NCBI RefSeq assembly: GCF_030247185.1
Contig: NC_080570.1
Location: 868,001 to 932,000 of the forward strand
Source: Malaya genurostris
Taxonomy: Eukaryota > Arthropoda > Insecta > Diptera > Culicidae
Length of the DNA: 64,000 nt
Direction: 5' to 3'
The notes beneath the pieces are model-generated. The model was not told the origin of the DNA and ran no database searches. It saw only the letters and a list, made by a program, of their open reading frames with translations. The position numbers were made by a program, and so were the translations under genes. Below, piece by piece: positions 11,101-20,289 of this stretch; positions within the stretch are counted from its first letter, which is position 1; each line of letters opens with the position of its first letter.

Positions 11101-14100
11101 CGCCGGCTTCCGCCTCAGCTGGGACAGTCCCGAAAAAAAAATGCTCAGACATGCAAAATTTTATGCGACACTCGAAGTATCTTCACTTATTTAAAATGCA
11201 ATAACAGAAAGTTCCTCACTTCTGGTTCTTCACTAACACTTTTGCGCGTTCCGAGGTTATGTTTATGATGATCGATTTTCCCATTAAGTCATAAAAAAAA
11301 CCAACGGCTTCAAAAAATCATTTCGGGTGGTTTTCAGCAACTTTTCGTTCTGATTCTTGAGCCCCGTTGGAACTCACATGAAGTTGATAGCAATAACGAC
11401 GAAGGTCAGTGACTTCTTTCGGATACGGATGTTTACAACATTTTCTTGACACTCACCAGGAGTAGGATATGTTTCGCTGTACGGCCGCAGTCCCGCCGAA
11501 TTGTACGTGTCGTAGCTGGATTGGATCGATGGTGCGTCCGCTGTTACTGCTCGGGTTCGTTCGGAGGACGCGATGTACGCGTCTGGTTCGTACTTTGGAT
11601 AGTAGTGATGCTGTATTGCGAGTAACGAATAAAACAAAAAGCGTCAATATTTTTAGTTTTGAAATATGTATTATCAATTGAAACGAAAAACTCTCGAACT
11701 GTCGTGTCAATAGATGTGGTTTCGTCGGGTCATTTTTATTTATTTTATATTGAAATACTAGTATCAGTACCTTCATCAAAAAGTTCGCTAACAAATTTAT
11801 AAATAAAAAAGATCTCGAATTTCTGCCTCCAAACTAGCGTTTTAGAATTGAGAAAAAATAAAAACTTCATTTTACTGTCATTTTGCAAAATTATTGTTCT
11901 TTCCTCTACTAATAATAATAATTATAAATTGAAGATAACGTTAATTCTCATACGGTCACATTATTTGTCTAGTACAATATATTATAGATAAATATAATAA
12001 AATAGTTGTTAAAATTGCTAAATTTGTAATTATGTTTATTTAAAACAAATAAAAATTATGTCAGTGTCAATATAACGAATGTTATTTCATTGAATTCCAT
12101 AAATACGAATTCAATAAAAAAATAAATATTATATTGGTATCTAATAATCATGTCGCATAACAAACAAATAAATAAATAAATATTGAAACAAATTTTGATC
12201 TATTCTAGTTTTACAATGGTTTCAACCTTCACAGATGAAAATGCTATGCAACTATACTGATATAACATTACTTCACAGTTTTTTGTTTCTTCAATATATT
12301 TTTGATTTGATTCAAAATTTTAGTCTCATTTACTGAAAAATCGATTCAATCTAATGCAATGATGGTCAAATTTTCTATTCAAATGCAACTTATTTCATGT
12401 TACTCTTGATTCACACGTCACATAAATTAATTTTTTTCCACGCTGTGGGAAAATTGAAACGACGAGAAACTGAACCGTTGATTGCAGGGCATGCGGAACT
12501 TCACGCAGGTGGACTACGTGAAACGTAGTGGTTTTGCTTACCCTCAAACTCAAAGTTGGCTATCACGATAGATTATGTTTATTTTTTTTTTTCAAGGAAG
12601 TTTTGTTTCAAAATAAACATTTTTTTAAATCACAATAATTATGTTACTATAATGGAGAAAATTAACAAAAAAAAAATCAAAAATTTAGCACCAGAAACAT
12701 GTTGTGATACAAGAGAAACATTTTTTTTCTATCAACGAACGACTTTAAAAAAAAAGCTTTCAAAGACATGAGACTCAAAAATTTTTTTTTAATTTCAGTA
12801 TTGATTCATTATCACCATCTACGCTAGCCGCTACTCTAACTTCTTCTTCATACTGTATTATCTAATACTTATTTATTTTAGTTTCATCTTCCACTAGTCA
12901 TGAACTAATGAGTCGAAGACGAGACGTAGATGTGAATAAAATTGGTTATGTGGCACTTACCCATTATTCGGGCAATTTTCAATCAAATGACCACTCCTTT
13001 TATGTTTGCCTAGGCAACCTAAACCCGATTCGATAACCAACAATGTTAAAAGTTAAATAATAATAAAAATTTTCGCTGTGATCAATTTAAAACTCATGAA
13101 GAAATACCAACGTATTCCTTTTTTTACTGTATCACTGTTGAAAAAAAAAAAGTGAATCCTTTATCAGAGTACGGTTCCAACCATAGCTACAGTCGTATTT
13201 ACATCTATTGGAAAATGTCTGTACAGCATTAGGTTGTCAGAAGCTTTTGTCGAAAAATTTTAGGTGAAAAAAAAATTCTACAAATATCCATCAGTCGGAA
13301 TTGGTCGATACGAGAGTACTTGGTTATCAAATTGAAAAAAAAATCAGAACGAAAAACCAGAAATTGAAATAAAAACACGTAAACTCACTGGTTGAAAGTT
13401 GGCCTCGGTCGGGTAGCCCGGATAGTACATGGGCTTGATGTCAGCTCCAAGGCCGTACGGACCATACTGAGGATGGTACGCGGAATCGGCACCGGAGTCG
13501 TAGCCCCACGGATACGAATGCCGTAGACGAGACGAGTCGGTCTCAAATGCTGGACGTTTTGCTGGTATATGAATAGGGCCTGATGTTAATGTTGTATAAC
13601 GAAGGATTGGGTTGTTTTAAAATTTGACAATTAAAAAGAGTTGTTGATTTGGTTGATAAAATTTAACAGAAGCTAGGTAAAACGATATTAAATGCTACTA
13701 GGTATCAGTGTTAGGTTGAGGTTTCGAGTAGTGTAAAAGTAAGTATATGAAAACAATAAAAACCGAAATTGATTTTACGTAGATAACAAGTGGGAAGGAA
13801 ACAATGGCCAATATGTATTGCAAATCATTACCTGAAGGTTGAGAGCTCACACTGGCAGGTGATTCACTGGCCGTGGAAGGTGCCACAATCTGCGTTTGGG
13901 AGGACACGACCGAACTGTTTTGTTGACCAGTGGAGGAGTTTGTCTGCTGGGACGAAACTTGGGATGGTACCTGTGCTGATGCTTGCTGTTGTGCCTGCTG
14001 TGCTGCGGCTTGCTGTTGACTTTGCTGCTGCTGCTGCTGTTGCTGCTGTACGATATGATTTGTGCTGTGGGTGTTATTCTGAAGGGACGGTGGACTCCGA

Positions 14101-14141
14101 CCGCCAACACTTGCATGGCCACCGGAAGGGTCCTCGTACAT
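4924..14141 (-). CDS. Abd-B: Abdominal-B homeodomain protein, spliced from five exons
   Basis: Homeotic transcription factor that binds DNA in the nucleus and sets posterior abdominal and genital segment identity (family knowledge). Exons in transcript order are 14141-13832, 13579-13389, 11610-11457, 5413-5199 and 5112-4924. Junction phases are 1, 0, 1, 0 and all introns are GT-AG. The sum is 1059 nt, 352 residues plus stop. Residues 1-103 are rich in Q, S and A, with a nine-glutamine run. A segment with TQIVAP and SVSSQ resembles the Drosophila m-form. The EWTG motif of Abd-B proteins precedes the homeodomain (VRKKRKPYSK...WFQNRRMKNKK) with Q50 and N51. The homeodomain intron falls between residues 44 and 45. 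The C-terminus is S/H/Q-rich and ends in KMHQ, as in the fly protein as I recall it. The start is uncertain: the first in-frame ATG at 14141 has G at -3, but the frame is open further upstream. Confidence 0.95.
5199..5413 (-). CDS. Abd-B: Abd-B coding exon 4, homeodomain residues 1-44
   Basis: After a split valine codon this exon encodes 71 residues: GSSLSVGVSG, then CTPSNPLEWTG with the conserved tryptophan, then homeodomain positions 1-44 ending TERQ. The acceptor is AATGCAG|TT and the donor is CAA|GTAAGT. The preceding exon leaves one base (G), which matches this phase. Confidence 0.97.
7009..7266. mobile_element. MITE with about 50 bp terminal inverted repeats
   Basis: 258 bp. The left end TCTCGGTTGATTTTTCAAAA followed by GGGCGTATAAGCAAGTGACA is mirrored at the right end by TGTCACTTGCTTATACGCCC then TTTTGAAAAATTATCCCGAGA, with only a small difference near the tip. 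The middle is A+T-rich and non-coding. The 2036-2157 copy belongs to the same family. The target duplication is not clear. Non-autonomous DNA transposon of unassigned superfamily. Confidence 0.85.
9961..10470 (-). mobile_element. 5'-truncated jockey-type non-LTR retrotransposon, 3' end
   Basis: Carries the C-terminal part of a reverse-transcriptase ORF followed on the minus strand by a tail of AAATA/AAACA-type units (9964-10010), the simple 3' tail usual for such elements. It is inserted in Abd-B intron 3 in the gene's own orientation. The 5' boundary is approximate; no clear target-site duplication was found. Confidence 0.75.
10051..10452 (-). pseudogene. C-terminal fragment of jockey-like reverse transcriptase
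   Basis: The 133-codon open frame begins RIERVQKRFIRLALRDLPW and continues LPPYPDRCRLLGLDTLERRR, IINGEIDSPKILSLIDF and ...NEPIAACVRTFS. This is the characteristic region after the RT domain of jockey/CR1-like ORF2 proteins in insects, ending near the natural C-terminus. Endonuclease and RT catalytic regions are missing, so it is a dead-on-arrival fragment, although its remaining frame is intact. Confidence 0.85.
11457..11610 (-). CDS. Abd-B: Abd-B coding exon 3
   Basis: Fifty-one codons plus one base, running from HHYYPKYEPD to SETYPTP. The acceptor is CAATACAG|CAT in phase 0 and the donor is CCTG|GTGAGT in phase 1. It is rich in Y, S, P and T, like the fly region between the m-specific part and the homeodomain. 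Flanked by introns of 1778 nt (upstream) and 6043 nt (downstream). Confidence 0.92.
11611..13388 (-). other. Abd-B: Abd-B intron 2 (1778 nt)
   Basis: GT-AG intron between exons 2 and 3, very A+T-rich around 11900-12200. It contains a hammerhead-like repeat motif at 12905-12955 on the plus strand. No other feature seen. Confidence 0.9.
12905..12955 (+). repeat. Degenerate hammerhead-ribozyme-like motif, copy 1
   Basis: CTAATGA, then stem II GTC-GAA-GAC, then GAGAC (canonical CTGATGA ... GAAAC), followed by ACGTAG, and TTATGT 17 nt further on, which can pair as stem III. Two core positions are altered and the nucleotide after TGT is G, which would prevent cleavage. Related to copies at 19414-19460 and 63867-63909. 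Confidence 0.5.
13389..13579 (-). CDS. Abd-B: Abd-B coding exon 2
   Basis: Encodes 63 codons after a split glycine codon. The acceptor is placed at ATCAG|GC rather than the AG 18 nt downstream, because the extra six codons give PIHIPA followed by FETD, resembling LHIPA...FETD of fly Abd-B. The donor is CCA|GTGAGT, phase 0. The exon contains a W motif (HSYPWGYD) and the first internal methionine (ATG at 13430-13428), which is a candidate start for a short, r-type protein of about 199 residues. Confidence 0.9.
13580..13831 (-). other. Abd-B: Abd-B intron 1 (252 nt)
   Basis: Donor CAG|GTAATG, acceptor ACATCAG. Short intron separating the m-specific exon from the exon presumed common to all isoforms. 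Confidence 0.85.
13832..14141 (-). CDS. Abd-B: Abd-B coding exon 1 (m-form specific N-terminus)
   Basis: Encodes 103 residues plus one base, starting MYEDP. The fly m-form also has MYEDP, but internally. The exon holds the poly-Q run and the TQIVAPSTASESP segment. The donor is CAG|GTAATG, phase 1. The frame upstream of the ATG is open to 14330 and encodes H/A-rich sequence that looks like protein, so the true N-terminus may lie further upstream, through a non-AUG start or an unseen upstream exon. Confidence 0.88.
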
Positions 14142-15309
14142 GGCAGCACCAGCTGCGTGCACCGAATGGGAGTGCTGCCCCCACCAGGCCCCGGCAGCAG
14201 CGTGCGACCCTGCCGTGACATCGTGGGGATCGTGGTATATTGCGCACGCCAGGTCAGAGGTGTGATGGGGATGATTTAACAAAGTGATCGTAATTTTTGC
14301 AGATTTTATTGAACCGTCACAAATGAAATGTCAATCCCGTTTGGGATTCGGTTTTGTGTTGTACCACGTTCCGTTAAACCGAAGCGAAGTGAATGTTTAG
14401 TTTGTTCCGTTGTTATTACGATCGAGCACAAACGAACAAACGAGTTCAAGTTCGAGTTCACAATTAACGAAAGTATAACACGTTGTTGTTATTGTTATCC
14501 GATTATCATAAATCGATTGATCACAATTCGCCGCCGTTGTATACCAAACACATTTGTTTTATTTTTGTTCCGCACATCAAATGTAGATTAATATGATTTT
14601 ATTTTATTTTTTATTATTTTTTTACGACGATGATTCACAATATGCAGCGATGTAGCGATGTAGCGATGATGACGTTGGGACGACAGGTTGATCACATTCG
14701 TTGGAGAGCGAAGTTTTTATGCGCCAAACAAATTGTGGATTCGAAGAGAAAAAAAAAACGGTTTATTCAATTGGTTTTCGTTATGTTCGGCGCAACTTAA
14801 AACTGTACAATCATAAGTTACTCGTTCTTATTGCACTTGTTATCTTTTCTCGTTATATTGAGAAGCGATTTTTGCTTTTACTGCACTTGTTATTTGGACA
14901 ACACAAGAGAGATCACTATCTTTTTTTCGAAAAGCACTCGCACTCTTTTGGATAATCTCGCTCGATTCGTTGTTGTTAAAAAAATGCTACTTTTCAAGTT
15001 TTGTGCTTCCCCCCTGTGTTGGGCGAACGAAAGAGGGGAGTGTACATTCAAACGACAAAAACGACAAAGACACGGCCAAGACAAGTAGCTGAGTTCACGA
15101 CGTTTTCTCTTACGTTCCTTCGATAAACTAACGACGGAAACCTCCGCACGCTTCGGCCCCGGACTTGAAACACCGGACACTCTACACCACACAGTGGAGC
15201 TTATAGCGATTATGCACTACGACACACCACACTTCCTCACGTGAGCGCGAAAAAGACCCGCTGCGGTGGCTCGATTGTGTCTTAACTTGGAGAGGTTCAG
15301 TCTTACACT
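14142..15309 (-). other. Abd-B: Putative Abd-B m-transcript leader, possibly including a non-AUG N-terminal extension
   Basis: Continuous sequence between the candidate transcription start and the first in-frame ATG. Its last 189 nt (14330-14142) are open in the Abd-B frame with no ATG. The deduced residues are rich in H and A (for example LNHPHHTSDLACAIYHDPHD), unlike a random leader. An in-frame TGA at 14333-14331 closes the frame upstream. No convincing acceptor with a polypyrimidine tract lies just upstream, so I leave this as untranslated or non-AUG-initiated. Confidence 0.5.
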
Positions 15310-15311
15310 GA
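15278..15311 (-). promoter_or_regulatory. Candidate Abd-B core promoter: Inr plus DPE
   Basis: On the minus strand TCAGTG (15311-15306) matches the arthropod initiator TCAKTY at five of six positions, with the A at 15309 as +1. At exactly +28 to +32 (15282-15278) the sequence AGACA fits the DPE consensus RGWYV. Drosophila Hox promoters, including Abd-B, are known to use TATA-less Inr/DPE architecture. No TATA box is seen at -30. GAGAG/CTCTC motifs typical of GAGA-factor sites lie upstream at about 15348, 15457, 15518, 15649 and 15738. Confidence 0.5.
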
Positions 15312-15709
15312 AAAACAAATCTTTGAATGTTGAACAACAGTCGGACCGTCTCTCAGTGTCTGTTCACTGGGATCAAACGTCGCGCGTTATACACGGATGG
15401 ACGGTACAAGCGAGTCAACTGAAACGACAAGGGGACCGAGAAACCGACACGCTGCAAGAGAGCAAAGTGAAAAGAAAAACTTATACCGTGAAAACTACAT
15501 CGTCTCGTATGCTTACACTCTCCCGAATTGAATATCCCTCTGTGCTTTTCTTTATGCTAACACACTGTGATCTTATGCCGTGTAGCGATATTTCGAATAG
15601 GGTGGGTATGCGTGCGTACATTACAAAAAGAGCATAGCAGGCGACCGTGCGAGAGATCCACGTAGCATACAACCCACATCGCCCACTGCGATCACAGGAA
15701 GATTGCTTT

Positions 15710-18700
15710 GCGTTCTTTACACAACACGCGTGCGCGCTCTCGCGGCTCTCCTTTTCGTGTCCATACACAAAACCACGAGCTGCGGTTTGTATCATACTGT
15801 ATAGTGTATACACGATTCGAGCCGTTCTTTCATTACATTGTGTTCATTGTCTCGAAACCTGCGCTCCCCGCGGGTGCCATCTCGTGACTGGAGGCTTAAC
15901 TAATACCATCATCGTGTCTAGGATCCGACACATGTGAATATCGAAAGAACACTCGAGCTCACCGTTATGAACCTAAACTCGCCGCTATATGAATCAATGC
16001 GTCTCCGTGGATACGTTTTATAAAGCAAGCCACCAAGCGCCAATTCCAATTCCAGTGACATTGTTCTAAGGTCCCATGAAAATGTGTTTATTGTCGAAAC
16101 TAAAACTCAAAACACTGTTCTGACGAGAAGCTATGAAACACGAACGGATAACTTTGGTAATTTTCAAAAAACAATAGGATTCTAAAAGTGATTCCACCAT
16201 TGTTCTTCATCCTATCAACGGAGCCTGGACTGTATGGAAGTTGAAATTTTGCACCATGACAACATTTATTCCTGCATAAAAACCGAAACCGCAAACCTTG
16301 ACACATTAAAGCTATTTCTCGACGCCCGAGAATGACCTTGCTTTATAACTATATTTGCGTCAGTCTAGAGAAACCACGATAATTTCTATTTTTAAAGTAC
16401 TAGGCTGTACTAAAACTGAACGTTTCGAGAATATTTCTTGCTGAAATTGAGTAAAACTCCTAAACGAATTCCATCGTAAACACCTCTGTATTCGGTCCCA
16501 AAAACAAGAAAAAGGAATGGTATCGATTAACATCAAACCTAATAACTGGAAACAATATCCCTTTTCTTACTTTTATTTACGGTGATCTTGGGACAATTTC
16601 TACTGAGAATACAACATTATTATACCTACTCTTTGTGATTCCCCCATGTTGGAAAAGCAGAACAGCAACCATTGAAATGAACAAAAAAAGGACTACAAAA
16701 GAAGGACCCATAAAAAAATTAACGATTTATTACCGTGTAAATGATATTCTCAAGATCATTTAGATCCTTGTTTACAGAAATATGCTGCAATCTAACTGAA
16801 CCAGAAAATTTATAGGTGATATGGGAAAGTTTTGATAAATATGATATGTACATAAATTCAAATTCCAACTGCATCACATTGTATTAAAAATCTGTACATT
16901 TCATGTACATCAGGCTTTCACTGTTTCGAAAGTTTTTACAATGGGACATAATAATCATTCTCTCTTATGCTTATGCTCAACATACGAAAATCTGTTCTCC
17001 GATTACCAATCGTAATACATTTCCCTGCACTGCATCATCTCCACACGATTGCGCCTATTTTTTTTGCGCCATGCAACACACACCTATTCGAAGTAACAAA
17101 CTATATATGTACCTCGTCGAAGCCTCGAATAGTTCCAAACTACGGCAGCAAGCCGTTTGCAATTAACAAATCATAAATTAGCTTCCCAGCACGTTTATAG
17201 CTCGGGACCCAAGAATTAACACAATTTCAAACTGGCACCTTAAACTTTTATGGACCCGTAAACATGGTGCAAGTTGGGGTTTGTTCAATATACGGTGTTT
17301 GGATGTGTATTTTTTTACGTTCCATATATCATTCGAGAAAATTGTTTGTCGGTTCTGTCAGCGGAAAACCGGACGTGTAAGTATGTAACACAAGAGTTGA
17401 CCTTGTCGGATGGCTATTCGGGACTCATTCATGATTTGAAATTTTTTTTCATATGACCTGATCCGTTAGCTAACTACATTTATTTTAGTTTGTCTTTATT
17501 TTCTCAAAAAGTCTCGCGAAAGCAAATGTCTTTAATTGACAAAATTTCTCTCATTAGCATGATGGAACTTGAATAAGTGGCAATTTAATTTGATACCAAC
17601 AATATTCCCGGAAAACGAAGATGATTCACATTTCCGTGAACTTTACCTTATCCAAAACCACGACACCGTTTTGCAATTAATTGCCACTGTTTGCCCTCTG
17701 TCACTTCGTTCAAAGAATTCCTTTGTCACTATTGCTCATTACGAAATCATGGCGTCTTGTTTTGCGTTTGCTGCTGATAGCCATTGGGAGGTGAAAAAAA
17801 AGAACGATGCCCTGTCACTGCTATATAAATGCATAATCATGGTGGCAAAGTCGTTTTGGATGTTGTGATCTCACTTCATCGCAACCCCCGAAGGAACTTT
17901 GTTCAGTATAAAATAAGGAAAACGGTGTGTTGGTACCTGTACAAAATGTAAATCATTGTCTTTCGCCACTACAGCCATCCACACAAAATGGCGTTTCGGA
18001 GCGTCTCGATAATCTAAAACTTGAATTTCAAGTTTCACAAAGAATGGCACCACAAACAAGGATGATGACAAAACGCGGAAGGCAAAACCCTTGCAATCAT
18101 CAACTCGCCAAATTGGCATTTTGTACGCGTCCGAGTTGATTCTCGCGCAATGCTGTTTCTGCTGCCTTCATCGGTGTTGTTTTTCGTGTCTGGCCTTTTG
18201 ATGCCATGCCGCTACGAGGTATAAAGATTCACTCTAGTCCAGACTACTAAAATGGCGGCCCGGTCGGACCACTGAATTGAATTAACGAGAAACACATCGA
18301 CGGAGCGCTGTAGTACCTACTGACAAAGACCAGAAATATCAGCAACGGTATAAAAAAAACTGATCTTACCCGTGTATCAGGAGAGAGAGAGGGAAAAGGA
18401 AACATGGAAATGCTTGTTTTGGCAGTCCGGAATACAAATTCCTTGAAAATGAAAGACGATGCCTTATTCGTGTTATAATGGAATGAATAAATATTCACGA
18501 TACGTCAAAAATGTCGATTTCAATTCATTGCGCGAATGAAGACGATGCAGAATAATACAAGAGGATGGAAGTTGGAATACTATTAGGTTTTATGCTTTAC
18601 AAATATTTGCGTTTCAAAATTGTGGATTCTACACCAACATGATATTATGATAATTCATAATTTTTTGGTATGAGACCGATTCATTGCAGAGTACTTATGC

Positions 18701-19390
18701 AATTTTACTCAGACTTTGAAAAAATAGTCCATGAATTTCGTATTTTTTCATTCTATGTAAGATATACTCGATCGATAATCTCATTCCAGTGAATTTACAA
18801 TCCTTAGATCCCATCGACATGTAATTTCCTGGATTTCCTCCAAGCATGAGATAATTTTTCACTCGACAGACCAATTTTTGAGTTTTGAAAACAGACAATA
18901 CTACGAGAAAACCAAATCGAGCGAATAAGATGGACGGCGAAGAAATTGAATCATTAAATTGATTTCAATCCTCCTGATAAGCCATTTCGCGATTTTAACA
19001 CAACTATCATTCGTCGCAGAAAATTTTCCCGATCCGGCATCTGCATGGCTAAACACGCATACAACTGCGCTCGCGTTTGAGTATTTGGTCCAGCAAATGG
19101 ATTTTTTTTTTCGTCTAAAGAATCTCGCCCAATGCCCGCTTATAGCACTGAAATTTTACGTATCTGCCTGTGTATAAATGAACTATAAGGCATCATAATC
19201 AATTTTTCGATTTTATCGCATTTTGACAATCAATGAGGTTACTTTTCTATCTTTAGTGTACCAACGATATTTAGCAGAATTTTCTTACTTTATGCGTAAT
19301 CCAGAAAATGCATTGTGCTTCGGAACAAAATCGGTAAATAAAGTGTACCTTTACATCTGATTAGAGGTTCATGCTAACCTGCTAAGCGCA
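15710..19390. other. Upstream flank, no gene recognised
   Basis: Only short open frames without recognisable domains. Probably 5' cis-regulatory DNA of Abd-B by analogy with the fly locus. No repeat structure stood out. Confidence 0.5.
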
Positions 19391-19406
19391 CCAGTATTTC
19401 AATATG

Positions 19407-19460
19407 AGCTGGACACGATCAGTTGAAGACGAAACGTAAATAATGTAACATAGACCAGCT
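19407..19460 (+). repeat. Degenerate hammerhead-ribozyme-like motif, copy 2
   Basis: AGCTGG at 19407-19412 can pair with CCAGCT at 19455-19460 (stem I). GTT-GAA-GAC forms stem II, followed by GAAAC. ACGT (19434-19437) pairs with ATGT (19443-19446) as stem III, ahead of an A that would be the cleavage nucleotide. The first core strand is damaged (ACGATCAG where CTGATGAG is expected), so the motif is probably inactive. Confidence 0.5.
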
Positions 19461-19912
19461 ATTTACAAACTGTAGTTCGCAAACCCTTAGAGAAAAAAAA
19501 GGCAGCCAAGCAGGTTTAGAATACAACGACGATCAAATGACTGCCCCCATTTGATACTCACTGCTCCAAGGACTAATATACGAGTTGAAATAAAGCTTCG
19601 ATAAAGCCTAACATGTTGGCATAGAATACCCTTCAAAATGGTGGAGCTATTCAATGTTGGAAAACGATACATATAGCTGGCGCACCCTGTATGTCTATGT
19701 CGTCATCTATAAGACATATATTTGCCACGAACTATTTATATTTATAAAAATCAATATGCAGTAATTTCTCGATGTACTGTTCGCGTAAAAAAATTAAGTT
19801 TTCATCACGCACCTGCAAATTGCTTGCTTGATCATCAATTTTTAAGCGATCGTTGAGGGTGAATTTTTACATAGCACGAAATGAATTAAAATTAACTCTA
19901 GAAAACTACACC

Positions 19913-20265
19913 ATCAAATATCGGTAATATCCAAATCCCTGAGCTCTGGCTCTGGTAATATTTCCAATTTATCATATCAAATATCGGTAATACACCCAAA
20001 CCTCCATTTACGAACCTTACATATGTATGTATGTATGCTTACACACTCAGTCGTTTGCGTATATGTGTATATATTTATACTTATAAATGATTGCTATTAC
20101 TTCACCAATATTTATATGTACTGATAAATACAAATATTTGCACACATGAGTACGTATATTAATACATATATACATATATAAGTTACGTAAATGGAGGTTT
20201 GGGTGTATCCAAATCCTTGAGCTCTGGCTACTTTGTTTTTTATTCGCGTAATATTTCCAATTTAT
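19913..20265. repeat. Two-unit tandem repeat split by a MITE
   Basis: Unit 1 (19913-19974) reads ATCAAATATCGGTAATATCC, AAATCC-TGAGCTCTGGCT, then GTAATATTTCCAATTTATC. Unit 2 starts at 19975 with the same ATCAAATATCGGTAATA, is interrupted by the element at 19993-20205, and resumes with TATCCAAATCC, TGAGCTCTGGCT and GTAATATTTCCAATTTATC to 20265. Confidence 0.8.
19993..20205. mobile_element. Mariner-type MITE with TA target duplication
   Basis: 213 bp. Left end CACCCAAACCTCCATTTACG, right end CGTAAATGGAGGTTTGGGTG (a 20 bp perfect inverted repeat), with diverging similarity continuing inward to about 40 bp. Flanked by TA at 19991-19992 and 20206-20207. The uninterrupted site is visible in the adjacent repeat unit (CGGTAATATCC), which confirms insertion into TA. 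The interior is ATGT/ATAC-rich and non-coding, consistent with the Tc1/mariner superfamily. Confidence 0.88.
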
Positions 20266-20289
20266 CCTATCACGGTATCACGATTGTTG

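Larger units (their letters stand above)
5414..11456 (-). other. Abd-B: Abd-B intron 3 (6043 nt)
   Basis: GT-AG intron from donor CCTG|GTGAGT (11456) to acceptor AATGCAG (5414). It contains a complete MITE (7009-7266) and a jockey-like 3' fragment (about 9961-10452). The rest shows no coding exon I can support. Confidence 0.9.

Noticed and set aside
13510..13540. YPW in HSYPWGYD as a Hox hexapeptide
   Set aside because: Lacks the following M/basic residues, lies far from the homeodomain, and aligns with a non-YPWM segment of fly Abd-B (HWAYND). The EWTG tryptophan is the better candidate.
13790..14279. Long open frames on both strands over Abd-B exon 1 (including a 142-codon plus-strand frame)
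   Set aside because: Shadows of the CAG-repeat and G+C-rich Abd-B exon; no independent family signature.
14890..15192. 100-codon minus-strand frame in the Abd-B leader
   Set aside because: Its first codon is GTG, with no recognisable protein; composition is like the surrounding leader.
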